In this document: positions 51,532 through 59,076 of the stretch, piece after piece
Layout of the letters: each line of letters opens with the position of its first letter
How positions within the stretch are numbered: position 1 is the stretch's first letter
Source: Phycisphaerales bacterium
GTDB lineage: Bacteria; Planctomycetota; Phycisphaerae; Phycisphaerales; UBA1924
Assembly (NCBI GenBank): GCA_905339235.1
Contig: CAJPFG010000005.1
Coordinates: 62,001 to 126,000 of the forward strand
Length of the DNA stretch: 64,000 nucleotides
Direction: 5' to 3'
The notes under the pieces: generated by a model
The model's input: only the letters and a program-made list of their open reading frames with translations
What the model was told of the DNA's origin: nothing
Databases searched by the model: none
Position numbers and translations under genes: made by a program

Positions 51532-54500
51532 ATGACCCAACCAGCCCGAGACTCCACGCCGACCCATCGCTATACCGCCGATCTGGCCGGAGAGATCGAG
51601 TTGCGCTGGCAGACCCGGTGGGAGCAGGCCGCGGCGTTCCGGCAGCCGAACCCCGGCGAGCCGGGCTTCGACGCCACCAAGCCCCGGTTCTACTGCCTGG
51701 ACATGTTCCCGTACCCCAGCGGGGCGGGGCTGCACGTGGGCCACCCGGAGGGGTACACGGCAACCGACATAATTTCCCGCTACAAGCGCATGAAGGGCTT
51801 CAATGTGCTGCACCCGATGGGCTGGGATGCCTTTGGCCTTCCGGCCGAGCAGTACGCGATCCAGACGGGGGTTCACCCCGCCATCACCACGCGCGGCGCC
51901 ATCGACAACTTTCGGCGGCAGTTGAAGCGGTTTGGTTTTTCGTACGACTGGTCGCGCGAGTTCGGGACCATCGACGAAGGCTACTACGCGTGGACCCAGT
52001 GGGTCTTCCTGCGCCTGTACAACGCCTGGTTCGACGAGAAGGCGAGGATCGCGCGGCATATCGATGAACTGGTCGCGATGGCTTCGCGCGGCGAGGCGGC
52101 GACGCCGCGCGAATGGGGCAGGATGACCGCCGACGAGCAGCGCGACTTCATCGACTCCAGGCGCCTGGCCTATCGCTCGGAGATGGTGGTGAACTGGTGC
52201 CCCAAGTTGGGAACGGTGCTGGCCAACGACGAGGTGATCGACGGCAGAAGCGAGCGCGGCGGGTATCCCGTTGTGCGAAAGCCGCTCAGGCAGTGGGTCT
52301 TCCGGATCACCGCGTACGCCGACAGGCTTCTGCAGCAACTCGCGGCGGTTGACTGGCCCGAATCGACCAAGGCGATGCAGGCGGAGTGGATCGGGCGCAG
52401 CGAGGGAGCCGAGGTGGATTTCGCGATTCAGCACCCGGAAACCGAGGGCGGGTCGCTGCGGGTCTTTACCACTCGCCCCGACACGCTTTTCGGCGCGACG
52501 TACATGGTCGTGGCGCCCGAACACCCGCTGGTCGCGGCGGTGCTGGCGCATCCCGCGCCGGAGACGGACGTGGCTGCGCTGCGGGCCTACGTCGAGCGGA
52601 CGCGCTCCCGCAGCGACCTCGAGCGGCAGGAGAGCAAGGAAAAAACCGGCGTGTTCACGGGCGTGCACGCGATCAACCCGGGCACCGGTGAGCGCATCCC
52701 GGTGTGGGCCGCGGACTACGTGCTGATCGGCTACGGCACGGGCGCGATCATGGCGGTGCCGGCGCACGACGAGCGGGACTACGAGTTCGCGAAAGCGTTC
52801 GGGCTGGCGATCCGCGACGTGGTATATCCCCGGGCGGTGCTAGCGGTGCGGTATTTCGCGCGGCACGCGTATCCGACGACCGATCCGGGGCCGCACTGGC
52901 GCGACCAGATGGCGGAGTTCATGACGCTGGTGGCGGCGTCGGGCGAGAAGATCGACGACTTCGGGCACTGGCTGGACGTGGCCCTGGCGGCGCCCCATGC
53001 CGGGCCGGACAAGAAGGGCCGGGCCGCGTCGCACGGGGCGTGGCTGGAGACGTTCGACGAACTGGGCTTCACGAGTTTCGCCGACGTGCGTCGGCGGTTC
53101 GAGGAAGCGTCGTACTACGGGCACCACGGGGAGTCGTACGACGGCCCGGGGATCGTGGCGAACTCGACCAACTCGGAAGTGTCGCTGGACGGGATGGAAA
53201 AAGCCGACGCGATCCGCGCGGTCACGGACTGGCTGTCGCGGACGGGGCGCGGGCACGGCAAGGTCACGTTCCGCCTGCGCGACTGGGTATTCTCGCGCCA
53301 GCGCTACTGGGGCGAACCGTTTCCGATCGTCTACGACGGCGCGGGGCGTGCGTACCCGATCGGGGAGGCGCACCTGCCCGTCCGGCTCCCGGAACTCGCG
53401 GATTACGCGCCGGTCGAGAGCGACGATCCCCAGCCGCTGCTGGCGAAGGCCGCGGCGTGGGTAAGCACCACCGCCGGGCAGGCGGGCGTGGACCCGGCGC
53501 TGCTGCCGCCGGACACGCCGGTGCGTCGCGAGACCAACACGATGCCGGGCAGCGCCGGTTCATCGTGGTACGCGATCCGGTATTGCGACCCGGGGAACTC
53601 GCGGCGATTCGCCGGGCGGGAGGCGGAGCGGTATTGGATGGGCCCTTCTTCCGGGGGGGGGGTCGGAGGGGTGGACCTGTACGTTGGCGGGTCTGAGCAC
53701 GCGGTGGGCCACCTGCTGTACGCGCGGTTCTGGCAGAACGTGCTGTTTGACCTGGGAGAGGTGTCAACCCCCGAGCCGTTCCGCCGTCTATTCCACCAGG
53801 GATTGATCACGAGTTTCGCCTACCAAGACCACGAAAAGCACCTTGTTCCCGTGGACGAGGTGGACGAGGCCTCCGAAGGCGAGTTCGTGCGGCGCGCCAC
53901 GGGCGAGCGTGTGACGCAGATCGTGGCCAAGATGTCCAAGAGCCTGAAAAACGTCGTGAATCCCGACGAGGTCATCGCCGAGTTCGGCGCCGACACGTTC
54001 CGGCTGTACGAGATGTACATGGGCCCGCTGGAGGCGAGCAAGCCGTGGAATCCGCGAGACATCACGGGCCTGTACCGGTTTCTGCAGCGCGCGTGGCGGC
54101 TGGGTGCGAACGAGGAAACGGGCGAACTCAAGACAGCGCCGCAGCCCGACGGCAAGATCGAGCGGCTGCTCCACAGGCTCATCTCCAAGGTAAGCGGCGA
54201 TGTGGAACGCCTTTCGTTCAACACTGCGATCGCGGGCATGATCGAGTTCACCAACGCGTGCGTGGCCATCGATAAGGGCTCGGGAGCACTGACTTCGGAT
54301 CAACTGGCTCGCTTCGCGCTGGTGCTGTCGCCCTTCGCGCCCCACCTGGCCGAGGAGTTGTGGTCGCGCCTGGGCCGGTCGGGATTCGCCATGCACCAGC
54401 CGTGGCCCATTTTCGACGGGGCGATGCTGAAGGATGACACCGTCGAGGTTCCGGTGCAGGTGGCGGGAAAAGTCCGCGGGCGCGTGATGATCCCGGCGGG

Positions 54501-54624
54501 CGCGGACGTCAAGACCCACGAGACCATCGCCCTCGCGGACGCGAAGGTGCAGGAGTTCATCGCGGGCAAGCCCGTGAAGAAGATCATCGTCGTGCCGGGG
54601 CGCATGGTGAACGTGGTGGTGTGA
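51532..54624 (+). CDS. leuS: Leucyl-tRNA synthetase with large insertions
   Basis: A 1,030-residue class I synthetase, about 170 longer than E. coli LeuRS. HIGH motif HVGH (68-71) and KMSKS (800-804) are intact; the CP1 editing domain shows TTRPDTLFGATYMVVAPEHPL and GYGTGAIMAVPAHDERDYEFA. An extra segment of roughly 95 residues sits after the editing domain (VYPRAVLAVRYFARHAYPTT to ASYYGHHGESYDGPG), and a shorter one near MASRGEAATPREWGRMTADE. The zinc-domain cysteines of the E. coli type are absent. ATG 51532 is chosen because AGGGGA (51521-51526) is correctly spaced; ATG 51526 overlaps it. Confidence 0.95.
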   Translation: MTQPARDSTPTHRYTADLAGEIELRWQTRWEQAAAFRQPNPGEPGFDATKPRFYCLDMFPYPSGAGLHVGHPEGYTATDIISRYKRMKGFNVLHPMGWDAFGLPAEQYAIQTGVHPAITTRGAIDNFRRQLKRFGFSYDWSREFGTIDEGYYAWTQWVFLRLYNAWFDEKARIARHIDELVAMASRGEAATPREWGRMTADEQRDFIDSRRLAYRSEMVVNWCPKLGTVLANDEVIDGRSERGGYPVVRKPLRQWVFRITAYADRLLQQLAAVDWPESTKAMQAEWIGRSEGAEVDFAIQHPETEGGSLRVFTTRPDTLFGATYMVVAPEHPLVAAVLAHPAPETDVAALRAYVERTRSRSDLERQESKEKTGVFTGVHAINPGTGERIPVWAADYVLIGYGTGAIMAVPAHDERDYEFAKAFGLAIRDVVYPRAVLAVRYFARHAYPTTDPGPHWRDQMAEFMTLVAASGEKIDDFGHWLDVALAAPHAGPDKKGRAASHGAWLETFDELGFTSFADVRRRFEEASYYGHHGESYDGPGIVANSTNSEVSLDGMEKADAIRAVTDWLSRTGRGHGKVTFRLRDWVFSRQRYWGEPFPIVYDGAGRAYPIGEAHLPVRLPELADYAPVESDDPQPLLAKAAAWVSTTAGQAGVDPALLPPDTPVRRETNTMPGSAGSSWYAIRYCDPGNSRRFAGREAERYWMGPSSGGGVGGVDLYVGGSEHAVGHLLYARFWQNVLFDLGEVSTPEPFRRLFHQGLITSFAYQDHEKHLVPVDEVDEASEGEFVRRATGERVTQIVAKMSKSLKNVVNPDEVIAEFGADTFRLYEMYMGPLEASKPWNPRDITGLYRFLQRAWRLGANEETGELKTAPQPDGKIERLLHRLISKVSGDVERLSFNTAIAGMIEFTNACVAIDKGSGALTSDQLARFALVLSPFAPHLAEELWSRLGRSGFAMHQPWPIFDGAMLKDDTVEVPVQVAGKVRGRVMIPAGADVKTHETIALADAKVQEFIAGKPVKKIIVVPGRMVNVVV

Positions 54625-54644
54625 CCACGCGCGGCCGCGAGCAA

Positions 54645-54732
54645 CGGTGGGGGGGGGATTCGAACCCCCGAGGGAGACGAGCCCCCTACCGGATTTCAAG
54701 TCCGGCGCGTTCAACCGCTCTGCCACCCCACC
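54645..54732 (-). tRNA. tRNA-Ser(UGA)
   Basis: An 88-nt gene read on the minus strand. Acceptor GGTGGGG pairs with CCCCACC; D arm GCAGAGCGGTTGAA; anticodon stem CCGGA/TCCGG with loop CTTGAAA, anticodon TGA (54696-54698); a long class II variable arm (GGGGGCTCGTCTCCCTC); T arm GGGGG-TTCGAAT-CCCCC; discriminator G. CCA is not encoded. It sits 38 nt downstream of the diacylglycerol-kinase-like gene on the same strand. Confidence 0.97.
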
Positions 54733-54770
54733 AACCGCCCAAGCGTAGGAAACGCCGGGCGGGTGGTCGC

Positions 54771-55655
54771 TCACGCGGGAAGCAGGACCCGCAGGGACGC
54801 GGGTTCGACACAAATCGACACGTCCAGCGGCCCGTCGGTCGGCAGGATCAGTTCCCCGTCGGCCTGCGCGCTGGTGTCGGGTGTGTGGGAGACCAGCCGT
54901 ACCTGCCCGGCCCGGATCCGGATGACGTCCGCGCGGTGGTCCCTGCGTCGGGCGTCGATGGTTCGGGCGAGGGCCTGGAGTCCGGTTTCGCAGGGCATGA
55001 ACACGATGTCGAGAAGTCCGTCCGAAGGATCCGCGTCGGCCGCGGGATCGATTCGCATCGCGTACTGCCGCATGTTGGCGATCACGGCGATCCCCGGTTG
55101 CTCGCGGACGACGCGCTGTCCATCGACCTCGATGGTCAGGCGGGGGATCGACGGGCGCAGCACTTCCGCGGCGATGGGCCCGATGTACGACGCGTGAGTG
55201 ATGGGCCCGCGCCGGGCCGCGTGCAGGCGGCGGATGACCCCCGCGTCGGGCCCCACGCTGCACATGACGGCGAAGGGGATCTCGCGGCCGCCCGCGGCGA
55301 GCACGGCGAGGTCCACGGCGCGCGTGGCGCCCGCGCCGACCGAGGCCACGATCTCCGAGGCGTCGGGCCGGAAGAAGAACTCGCGTGCGAAGAGGTTTTC
55401 GGTGCCCAGCGGGGCGTGGTACAGGGCCGTGCGAGATCCGCGGAGCGCGGGGAGAAGCGAGTGGACGGTTCCGTCTCCGCCGATGGCCGCGACGGCGTCC
55501 TCACCGCTCAACGCGTCCGCGAGCGAGGGAACGGGGGCCAGCGGGATGTGAGTGGGCTCGTGCCCGTGTTCGCGGAGCAGGCGCAGGGAATCGGAGAGGA
55601 TCGAGAGTGCCCGTCCGCGACCTGACTTTGGATTGGCCACCAGCGCAACTCGCAC
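54771..55655 (-). CDS. Diacylglycerol/sphingosine kinase-like (DAGK, YegS family) protein
   Basis: A 294-residue protein from a GTG. The start VRVALVANPKSGRGRALSIL has the family nucleotide-binding NPxSGxG motif; AIGGDGTVHSLLPAL is the GGDGT ATP loop; LGTENLFAREFF corresponds to the GTxNDFAR motif, here with Glu-Asn-Leu. The C-terminal domain is beta-rich (VDLAVLAAGGREIPFAVMCSVGPDAGVIRRLHAA). It probably phosphorylates a lipid or sugar-lipid; substrate unknown. TACCGT ends 5 nt before the GTG. It is divergent from gmk across 49 bp. Confidence 0.82.
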   Translation of the reverse strand: MRVALVANPKSGRGRALSILSDSLRLLREHGHEPTHIPLAPVPSLADALSGEDAVAAIGGDGTVHSLLPALRGSRTALYHAPLGTENLFAREFFFRPDASEIVASVGAGATRAVDLAVLAAGGREIPFAVMCSVGPDAGVIRRLHAARRGPITHASYIGPIAAEVLRPSIPRLTIEVDGQRVVREQPGIAVIANMRQYAMRIDPAADADPSDGLLDIVFMPCETGLQALARTIDARRRDHRADVIRIRAGQVRLVSHTPDTSAQADGELILPTDGPLDVSICVEPASLRVLLPA

Positions 55656-55691
55656 GGCGGACGGTATCCACCGTTCCTCCGGCGGCGGTGG

Positions 55692-55697
55692 TATCCT
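55692..55697 (+). promoter_or_regulatory. -10 element TATCCT of gmk
   Basis: TATCCT ends 7 nt before the gmk ATG at 55705, without a Shine-Dalgarno sequence; a leaderless start is predicted. Confidence 0.45.
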
Positions 55698-55704
55698 CTC
55701 GCCC

Positions 55705-56331
55705 ATGAACTCGCCGGACAAGCGACTGCCCACGGATACCGACGACGGGATGCTGCTGATCATCAGCGGGCCCAGCGGCGTGGGAAAGACCACGATCACG
55801 CGGGGTGTGGAGCGTTCGATCGCGGACGCGGTATTCTCGGTTTCATGGACCACGCGGGGCCGCACGCCGGCCGATGTCGAGGGAGTGGATTATCACTTCG
55901 TGACCGATGACGAGTTCGAGGCGATGAAGGCGCGGAGTGGCTTCCTCGAGACCGCGGGCATTTATGGCAAGAAGTACGGCACGCCCAGGGACTGGGTGGT
56001 CGAGCAGATCAAGCGGGGGCGGCTGGTGATCCTCGAGATCGACGTGCAGGGCGCCATCCAGGTCAAGGGGCAGATGCCCGAAGCCTTCGCGATGTTCGTG
56101 CTCCCGCCGACGGAGGAGGAGTTGCTCTCACGGCTCCGAGACCGCAAGCGGGAGGATGAAGATCACATCCAGAAGCGATTCGCGGCCGCGCGGAAGGAGA
56201 TCTCCGCGGCGCGGACCTGCGGGGTCTACGACGTGTTCATCGTCAACGGGACGCTGGAAACGGCGATCGGCGAGGCGGTGGAACAGGTCCGGGCGGAGCG
56301 GCAGCGGCGCCGGAGCGCACGGCGGCCGTAG
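55705..56331 (+). CDS. gmk: Guanylate kinase
   Basis: A 208-residue enzyme converting GMP to GDP. P-loop ISGPSGVGKTTITRG (about 20-34), GMP-binding SWTTRGRTPADVEGVDYHFV and GFLETAGIYGKKYGTP, then VILEIDVQGAIQVK and the LID LRDRKREDEDHIQKRFAAAR. The usual SxTTRxPRxxE reads SWTTRGRTPADVEG, so the second loop Arg is shifted but the rest is complete. Confidence 0.95.
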   Translation: MNSPDKRLPTDTDDGMLLIISGPSGVGKTTITRGVERSIADAVFSVSWTTRGRTPADVEGVDYHFVTDDEFEAMKARSGFLETAGIYGKKYGTPRDWVVEQIKRGRLVILEIDVQGAIQVKGQMPEAFAMFVLPPTEEELLSRLRDRKREDEDHIQKRFAAARKEISAARTCGVYDVFIVNGTLETAIGEAVEQVRAERQRRRSARRP

Positions 56332-56337
56332 CGTCGA

Positions 56338-57156
56338 TCAGAGACCCTTCAGGTTCTTGATGAATCGGGGGCGCTGCTCCTCATCGAGCAGGAGAATGGC
56401 GCGGCCGAACAGGCGCCGGTTGTCGGCCTCGGTCGCGTTCTCGCCCTTGGCGGCGTGCTCCGAGGTCAGTTCACGCAGGCGGCGCTGTTGCTCCCTGGTG
56501 AGTTTGAGCCCACGGGTGGCGTACCGGTACACGAGATCCCCGGAGTAGAGCACTCGCTGGAAGGAGCGTTCGACTTCCCTTCCGAAGGACTCCAGTTTGG
56601 ATGTGAGCACGATCTCGATACGGCCGGGCCGCTTCCCATCGGCCTTGGGCCGGCGGTGCCGATCCGCGACCAGGGCGGCGCGGTACTCGCCGAGAAGGGT
56701 ATCAAACCGCTCGCGATCCGGCTCGGGCAGCACCCCGGCGATTCGCTGCTGGAGCGGGCCCTTCTCGTGGAGCGGGCGGAACTTCCGCATCGCCTCGATG
56801 GCGAGCATCAACTGGTCGAACTTGTCGCCGGTATTTTCCGCATTGCCGAACATGGTCAGCAGCGGGATGTTGTCCACTACAAAGTCGTCGATGAACTTCG
56901 CACGGGCCGCCAGAATGCCCTGCGCGGCGGCGTGGGCCTGGCGCTGAACCTCGGTTGCGTCCGGCGCATCCAGGCGGAGGAGTTGCAGCGCGGCCTCTTC
57001 GGGCGGGACCTCGGTCGGCTTGACCTCGCCGTTGAACGACACCTCGACCAGCGTCGAAGTTGCCGCGGCGGGAGCGGCCGTCGGGCCCGCGAGTGGAGGG
57101 TCCGGGGCCGTCGGCCAGATCAGGCTCCAGGCCGCGAGAATGCACGGGAGGATCAT
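56338..57156 (-). CDS. Secreted helical protein of unknown function
   Basis: A 272-residue protein with a signal-peptide-like start (MILPCILAAWSLIWPTAPD) and a low-complexity Ala/Pro linker. From about 50 onwards it is mostly helical and charged (QAHAAAQGILAARAKFIDDFV; EAMRKFRPLHEKGPLQQRIAGVL; LTREQQRRLRELTSEHAAK). The LTREQQRRLREL repeat recalls the LTxxQ motifs of Spy/CpxP-type periplasmic chaperones, but only weakly. It is convergent with gmk, 6 nt apart. Confidence 0.6.
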   Translation of the reverse strand: MILPCILAAWSLIWPTAPDPPLAGPTAAPAAATSTLVEVSFNGEVKPTEVPPEEAALQLLRLDAPDATEVQRQAHAAAQGILAARAKFIDDFVVDNIPLLTMFGNAENTGDKFDQLMLAIEAMRKFRPLHEKGPLQQRIAGVLPEPDRERFDTLLGEYRAALVADRHRRPKADGKRPGRIEIVLTSKLESFGREVERSFQRVLYSGDLVYRYATRGLKLTREQQRRLRELTSEHAAKGENATEADNRRLFGRAILLLDEEQRPRFIKNLKGL

Positions 57157-57227
57157 GGGTACTCCGGGATGGCCCTTGGGGCCGTCACCGGATTATTCGG
57201 CGACCGGTGTTCCGGCGTTTCAGGCGT

Positions 57228-57263
57228 TACCATGCGTTTCCATCGGTGCACGGATGCGGGAGG
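57228..57263 (+). promoter_or_regulatory. -10 and Shine-Dalgarno of the first SPINDLY-type gene
   Basis: TACCAT (57228-57233) is the likely -10; GGGAGG (57258-57263) lies 6 nt before an in-frame CTG at 57270. This decides the unusual start codon of the downstream gene. Confidence 0.5.
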
Positions 57264-57269
57264 TGTTCA

Positions 57270-59066
57270 CTGTCCAGATCGGGCGCGGCCATTCAGAACG
57301 CGATTGCTCTGTTCGAGTCGGGCCGGCATGAGCAGGCGAAGCAGACCCTGAGGTTGCTGCTGCAGCGGTCACCGCAGGATCCGCAGGCGAACAAATACCT
57401 CGCGATGTTCCATGGCGGGCTGCATGAAGATGAGCAGGCCCTGGTGTTCATCACCCGGGCGGCGATGGCCGCGCCGAACGACCAGGAGATTCAGTTCATT
57501 CTCGGCAACGTCGCGATGATTCTGAAGAAGTACAAGGAGGGCGTTCGGGCGTATTCCGCGGTCATCCGGCTCAACCCCGATTCCATCAATGCGTACGACG
57601 GGCTGGGCAAGTGCCTGCTGAGTCTGGGAGACTACCCCGCGGCGATGGAGGCGTACGAGAAGGCGATTGCTCGGAATCCCGACAATGAAGACATCTACTA
57701 CCGGATGGGGGTTGCGCTCGCGGTGGTGGGTCGGGTCGAGGAAGCGCTGGCGGTGGCCCGGCGTGGGCTGGAGCGCCTGCCCAATAGCCTGGCGCTGCTC
57801 GAGTTTGTCACGTACAACCAGAACTTTAAGCACGGGGTCGATCCGATCGCCCATCGGCAGGATCACGAGCGGCTGGGGCGGTTGGTCGCCGCGGCAGCGT
57901 CCCGCCCCGTGCGCCCGTTCGGGAATACCCCCGATCCGGAGCGGCCGCTTCGCGTGGCGTTCCTATCGGGAGATTTCGTGCTGCACGCGTGCGCGTTTTT
58001 TCTTGAAGGCCCGTTGCGGGCCCTGGACCGAAGCCGCATCGTGCCATTCCTGTACTCGGCGCGGGAGCAGTTGGACCCGTACAGCGAGCGATTCAAGTCG
58101 CTGGGAGAATGGCGGAACGTTTTCGGGCTCAAGAACGAGCAGATCGACGAACTGGCGCGGGCGGACGGGATCGACGTGCTGGTGGAGTGCGCCGGGTGGA
58201 CTGATCGTGCGATCATGTTCGCGTGCACTCCACGGGTGGCGCCGGTGCAGATTACGTACCTGGGATATCCGAACACCACCGGGCTGCCGTCGATCGACTA
58301 TCGCATCGTGGATTGGAAGACCGATCCCGTGGGGGCGGAATCGCAGTGCACCGAGCAACTCGTGCGGCTGCCGCGCACGTTCCTGTGCTATCGGCCGTAC
58401 GAAAAGGCGATGGGGCCGTTCGACGAGCGGCCGGCGAGCGCGGTCTCGGGCACGGGCGTGACGTTCGGGTCGTTTAACCGCGTGACGAAGATCAGCGACG
58501 CCGCGCTTCGGGCGTGGGGGGAGATCCTCCGCCGGACACCGGGCAGCCGGCTCATGGTGAAGATCCAGATCGCGTCGGGCGAGGTGACGACGAACTTCTC
58601 CCGCAAAATCGAGTCGCTGGGGGTGCCGCGCGAGCGCGTGGTGGGGGCGGAGTTCGTGGAAAAAACAGGCGATCACTTCCCGATGTACCGGAAGATGGAC
58701 ATCGCCCTGGACAGTTTCCCGTATAACGGCACCACTACCACGTGCGAGGCGATGTGGATGGGTGTTCCCGTTGTGGCGCTCGCCGGCCAGACCCACCGGG
58801 CACGCGTGGGCGTGTCGCTCCTGGAGAGCGTGGGCGCTTCGGAACTGGTCGCCGCGAACGAGGAGGAATACGTGAATCTGGCCGTGGGGCTGGCGGGCGA
58901 CCCCGGGCGCCTGGCGGGCTATCACCGGTCGTTGCGCTCCCGCATGTCGGCTTCGCCGCTGATGGACGCTCCCGGTTTCGCCCGTGACTTCGAGGCCGCC
59001 GTCCGCGGGGCGTGGCGGGCATGGTGCGAAAGCCCGCTCGGGCGGGCGGGGGCAAGAACCTCGTAG
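57270..59066 (+). CDS. TPR-SPINDLY (GT41-like) O-GlcNAc transferase-type protein 1, CTG start
   Basis: A 598-residue protein if it starts at CTG 57270, as the GGGAGG site 6 nt upstream and the exact alignment with its two paralogues indicate (GTG 57246 would add eight residues). TPR helices cover about 5-165 (RHEQAKQTLRLLLQRSPQDPQANKYLAMF; INAYDGLGKCLLSLGDYPAAMEAYEKAI). The GT41 part follows: LSGDFVLHACAFFLEGPL, with the His of the catalytic region, ITYLGYPNTTGLPSIDYRIVD, VTFGSFNRVTKISD and DIALDSFPYNGTTTTCEAMWMGVPVVAL. It would transfer a sugar from a nucleotide donor to Ser/Thr of proteins; donor and targets are unknown. First of three tandem paralogues. Confidence 0.85.
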   Translation: MSRSGAAIQNAIALFESGRHEQAKQTLRLLLQRSPQDPQANKYLAMFHGGLHEDEQALVFITRAAMAAPNDQEIQFILGNVAMILKKYKEGVRAYSAVIRLNPDSINAYDGLGKCLLSLGDYPAAMEAYEKAIARNPDNEDIYYRMGVALAVVGRVEEALAVARRGLERLPNSLALLEFVTYNQNFKHGVDPIAHRQDHERLGRLVAAAASRPVRPFGNTPDPERPLRVAFLSGDFVLHACAFFLEGPLRALDRSRIVPFLYSAREQLDPYSERFKSLGEWRNVFGLKNEQIDELARADGIDVLVECAGWTDRAIMFACTPRVAPVQITYLGYPNTTGLPSIDYRIVDWKTDPVGAESQCTEQLVRLPRTFLCYRPYEKAMGPFDERPASAVSGTGVTFGSFNRVTKISDAALRAWGEILRRTPGSRLMVKIQIASGEVTTNFSRKIESLGVPRERVVGAEFVEKTGDHFPMYRKMDIALDSFPYNGTTTTCEAMWMGVPVVALAGQTHRARVGVSLLESVGASELVAANEEEYVNLAVGLAGDPGRLAGYHRSLRSRMSASPLMDAPGFARDFEAAVRGAWRAWCESPLGRAGARTS

Positions 59067-59076
59067 GATCGCCGCT

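Noticed and set aside
57246-57248. GTG as start of the first glycosyltransferase
   Set aside because: No ribosome binding site, and it would add eight residues not matched in either paralogue.
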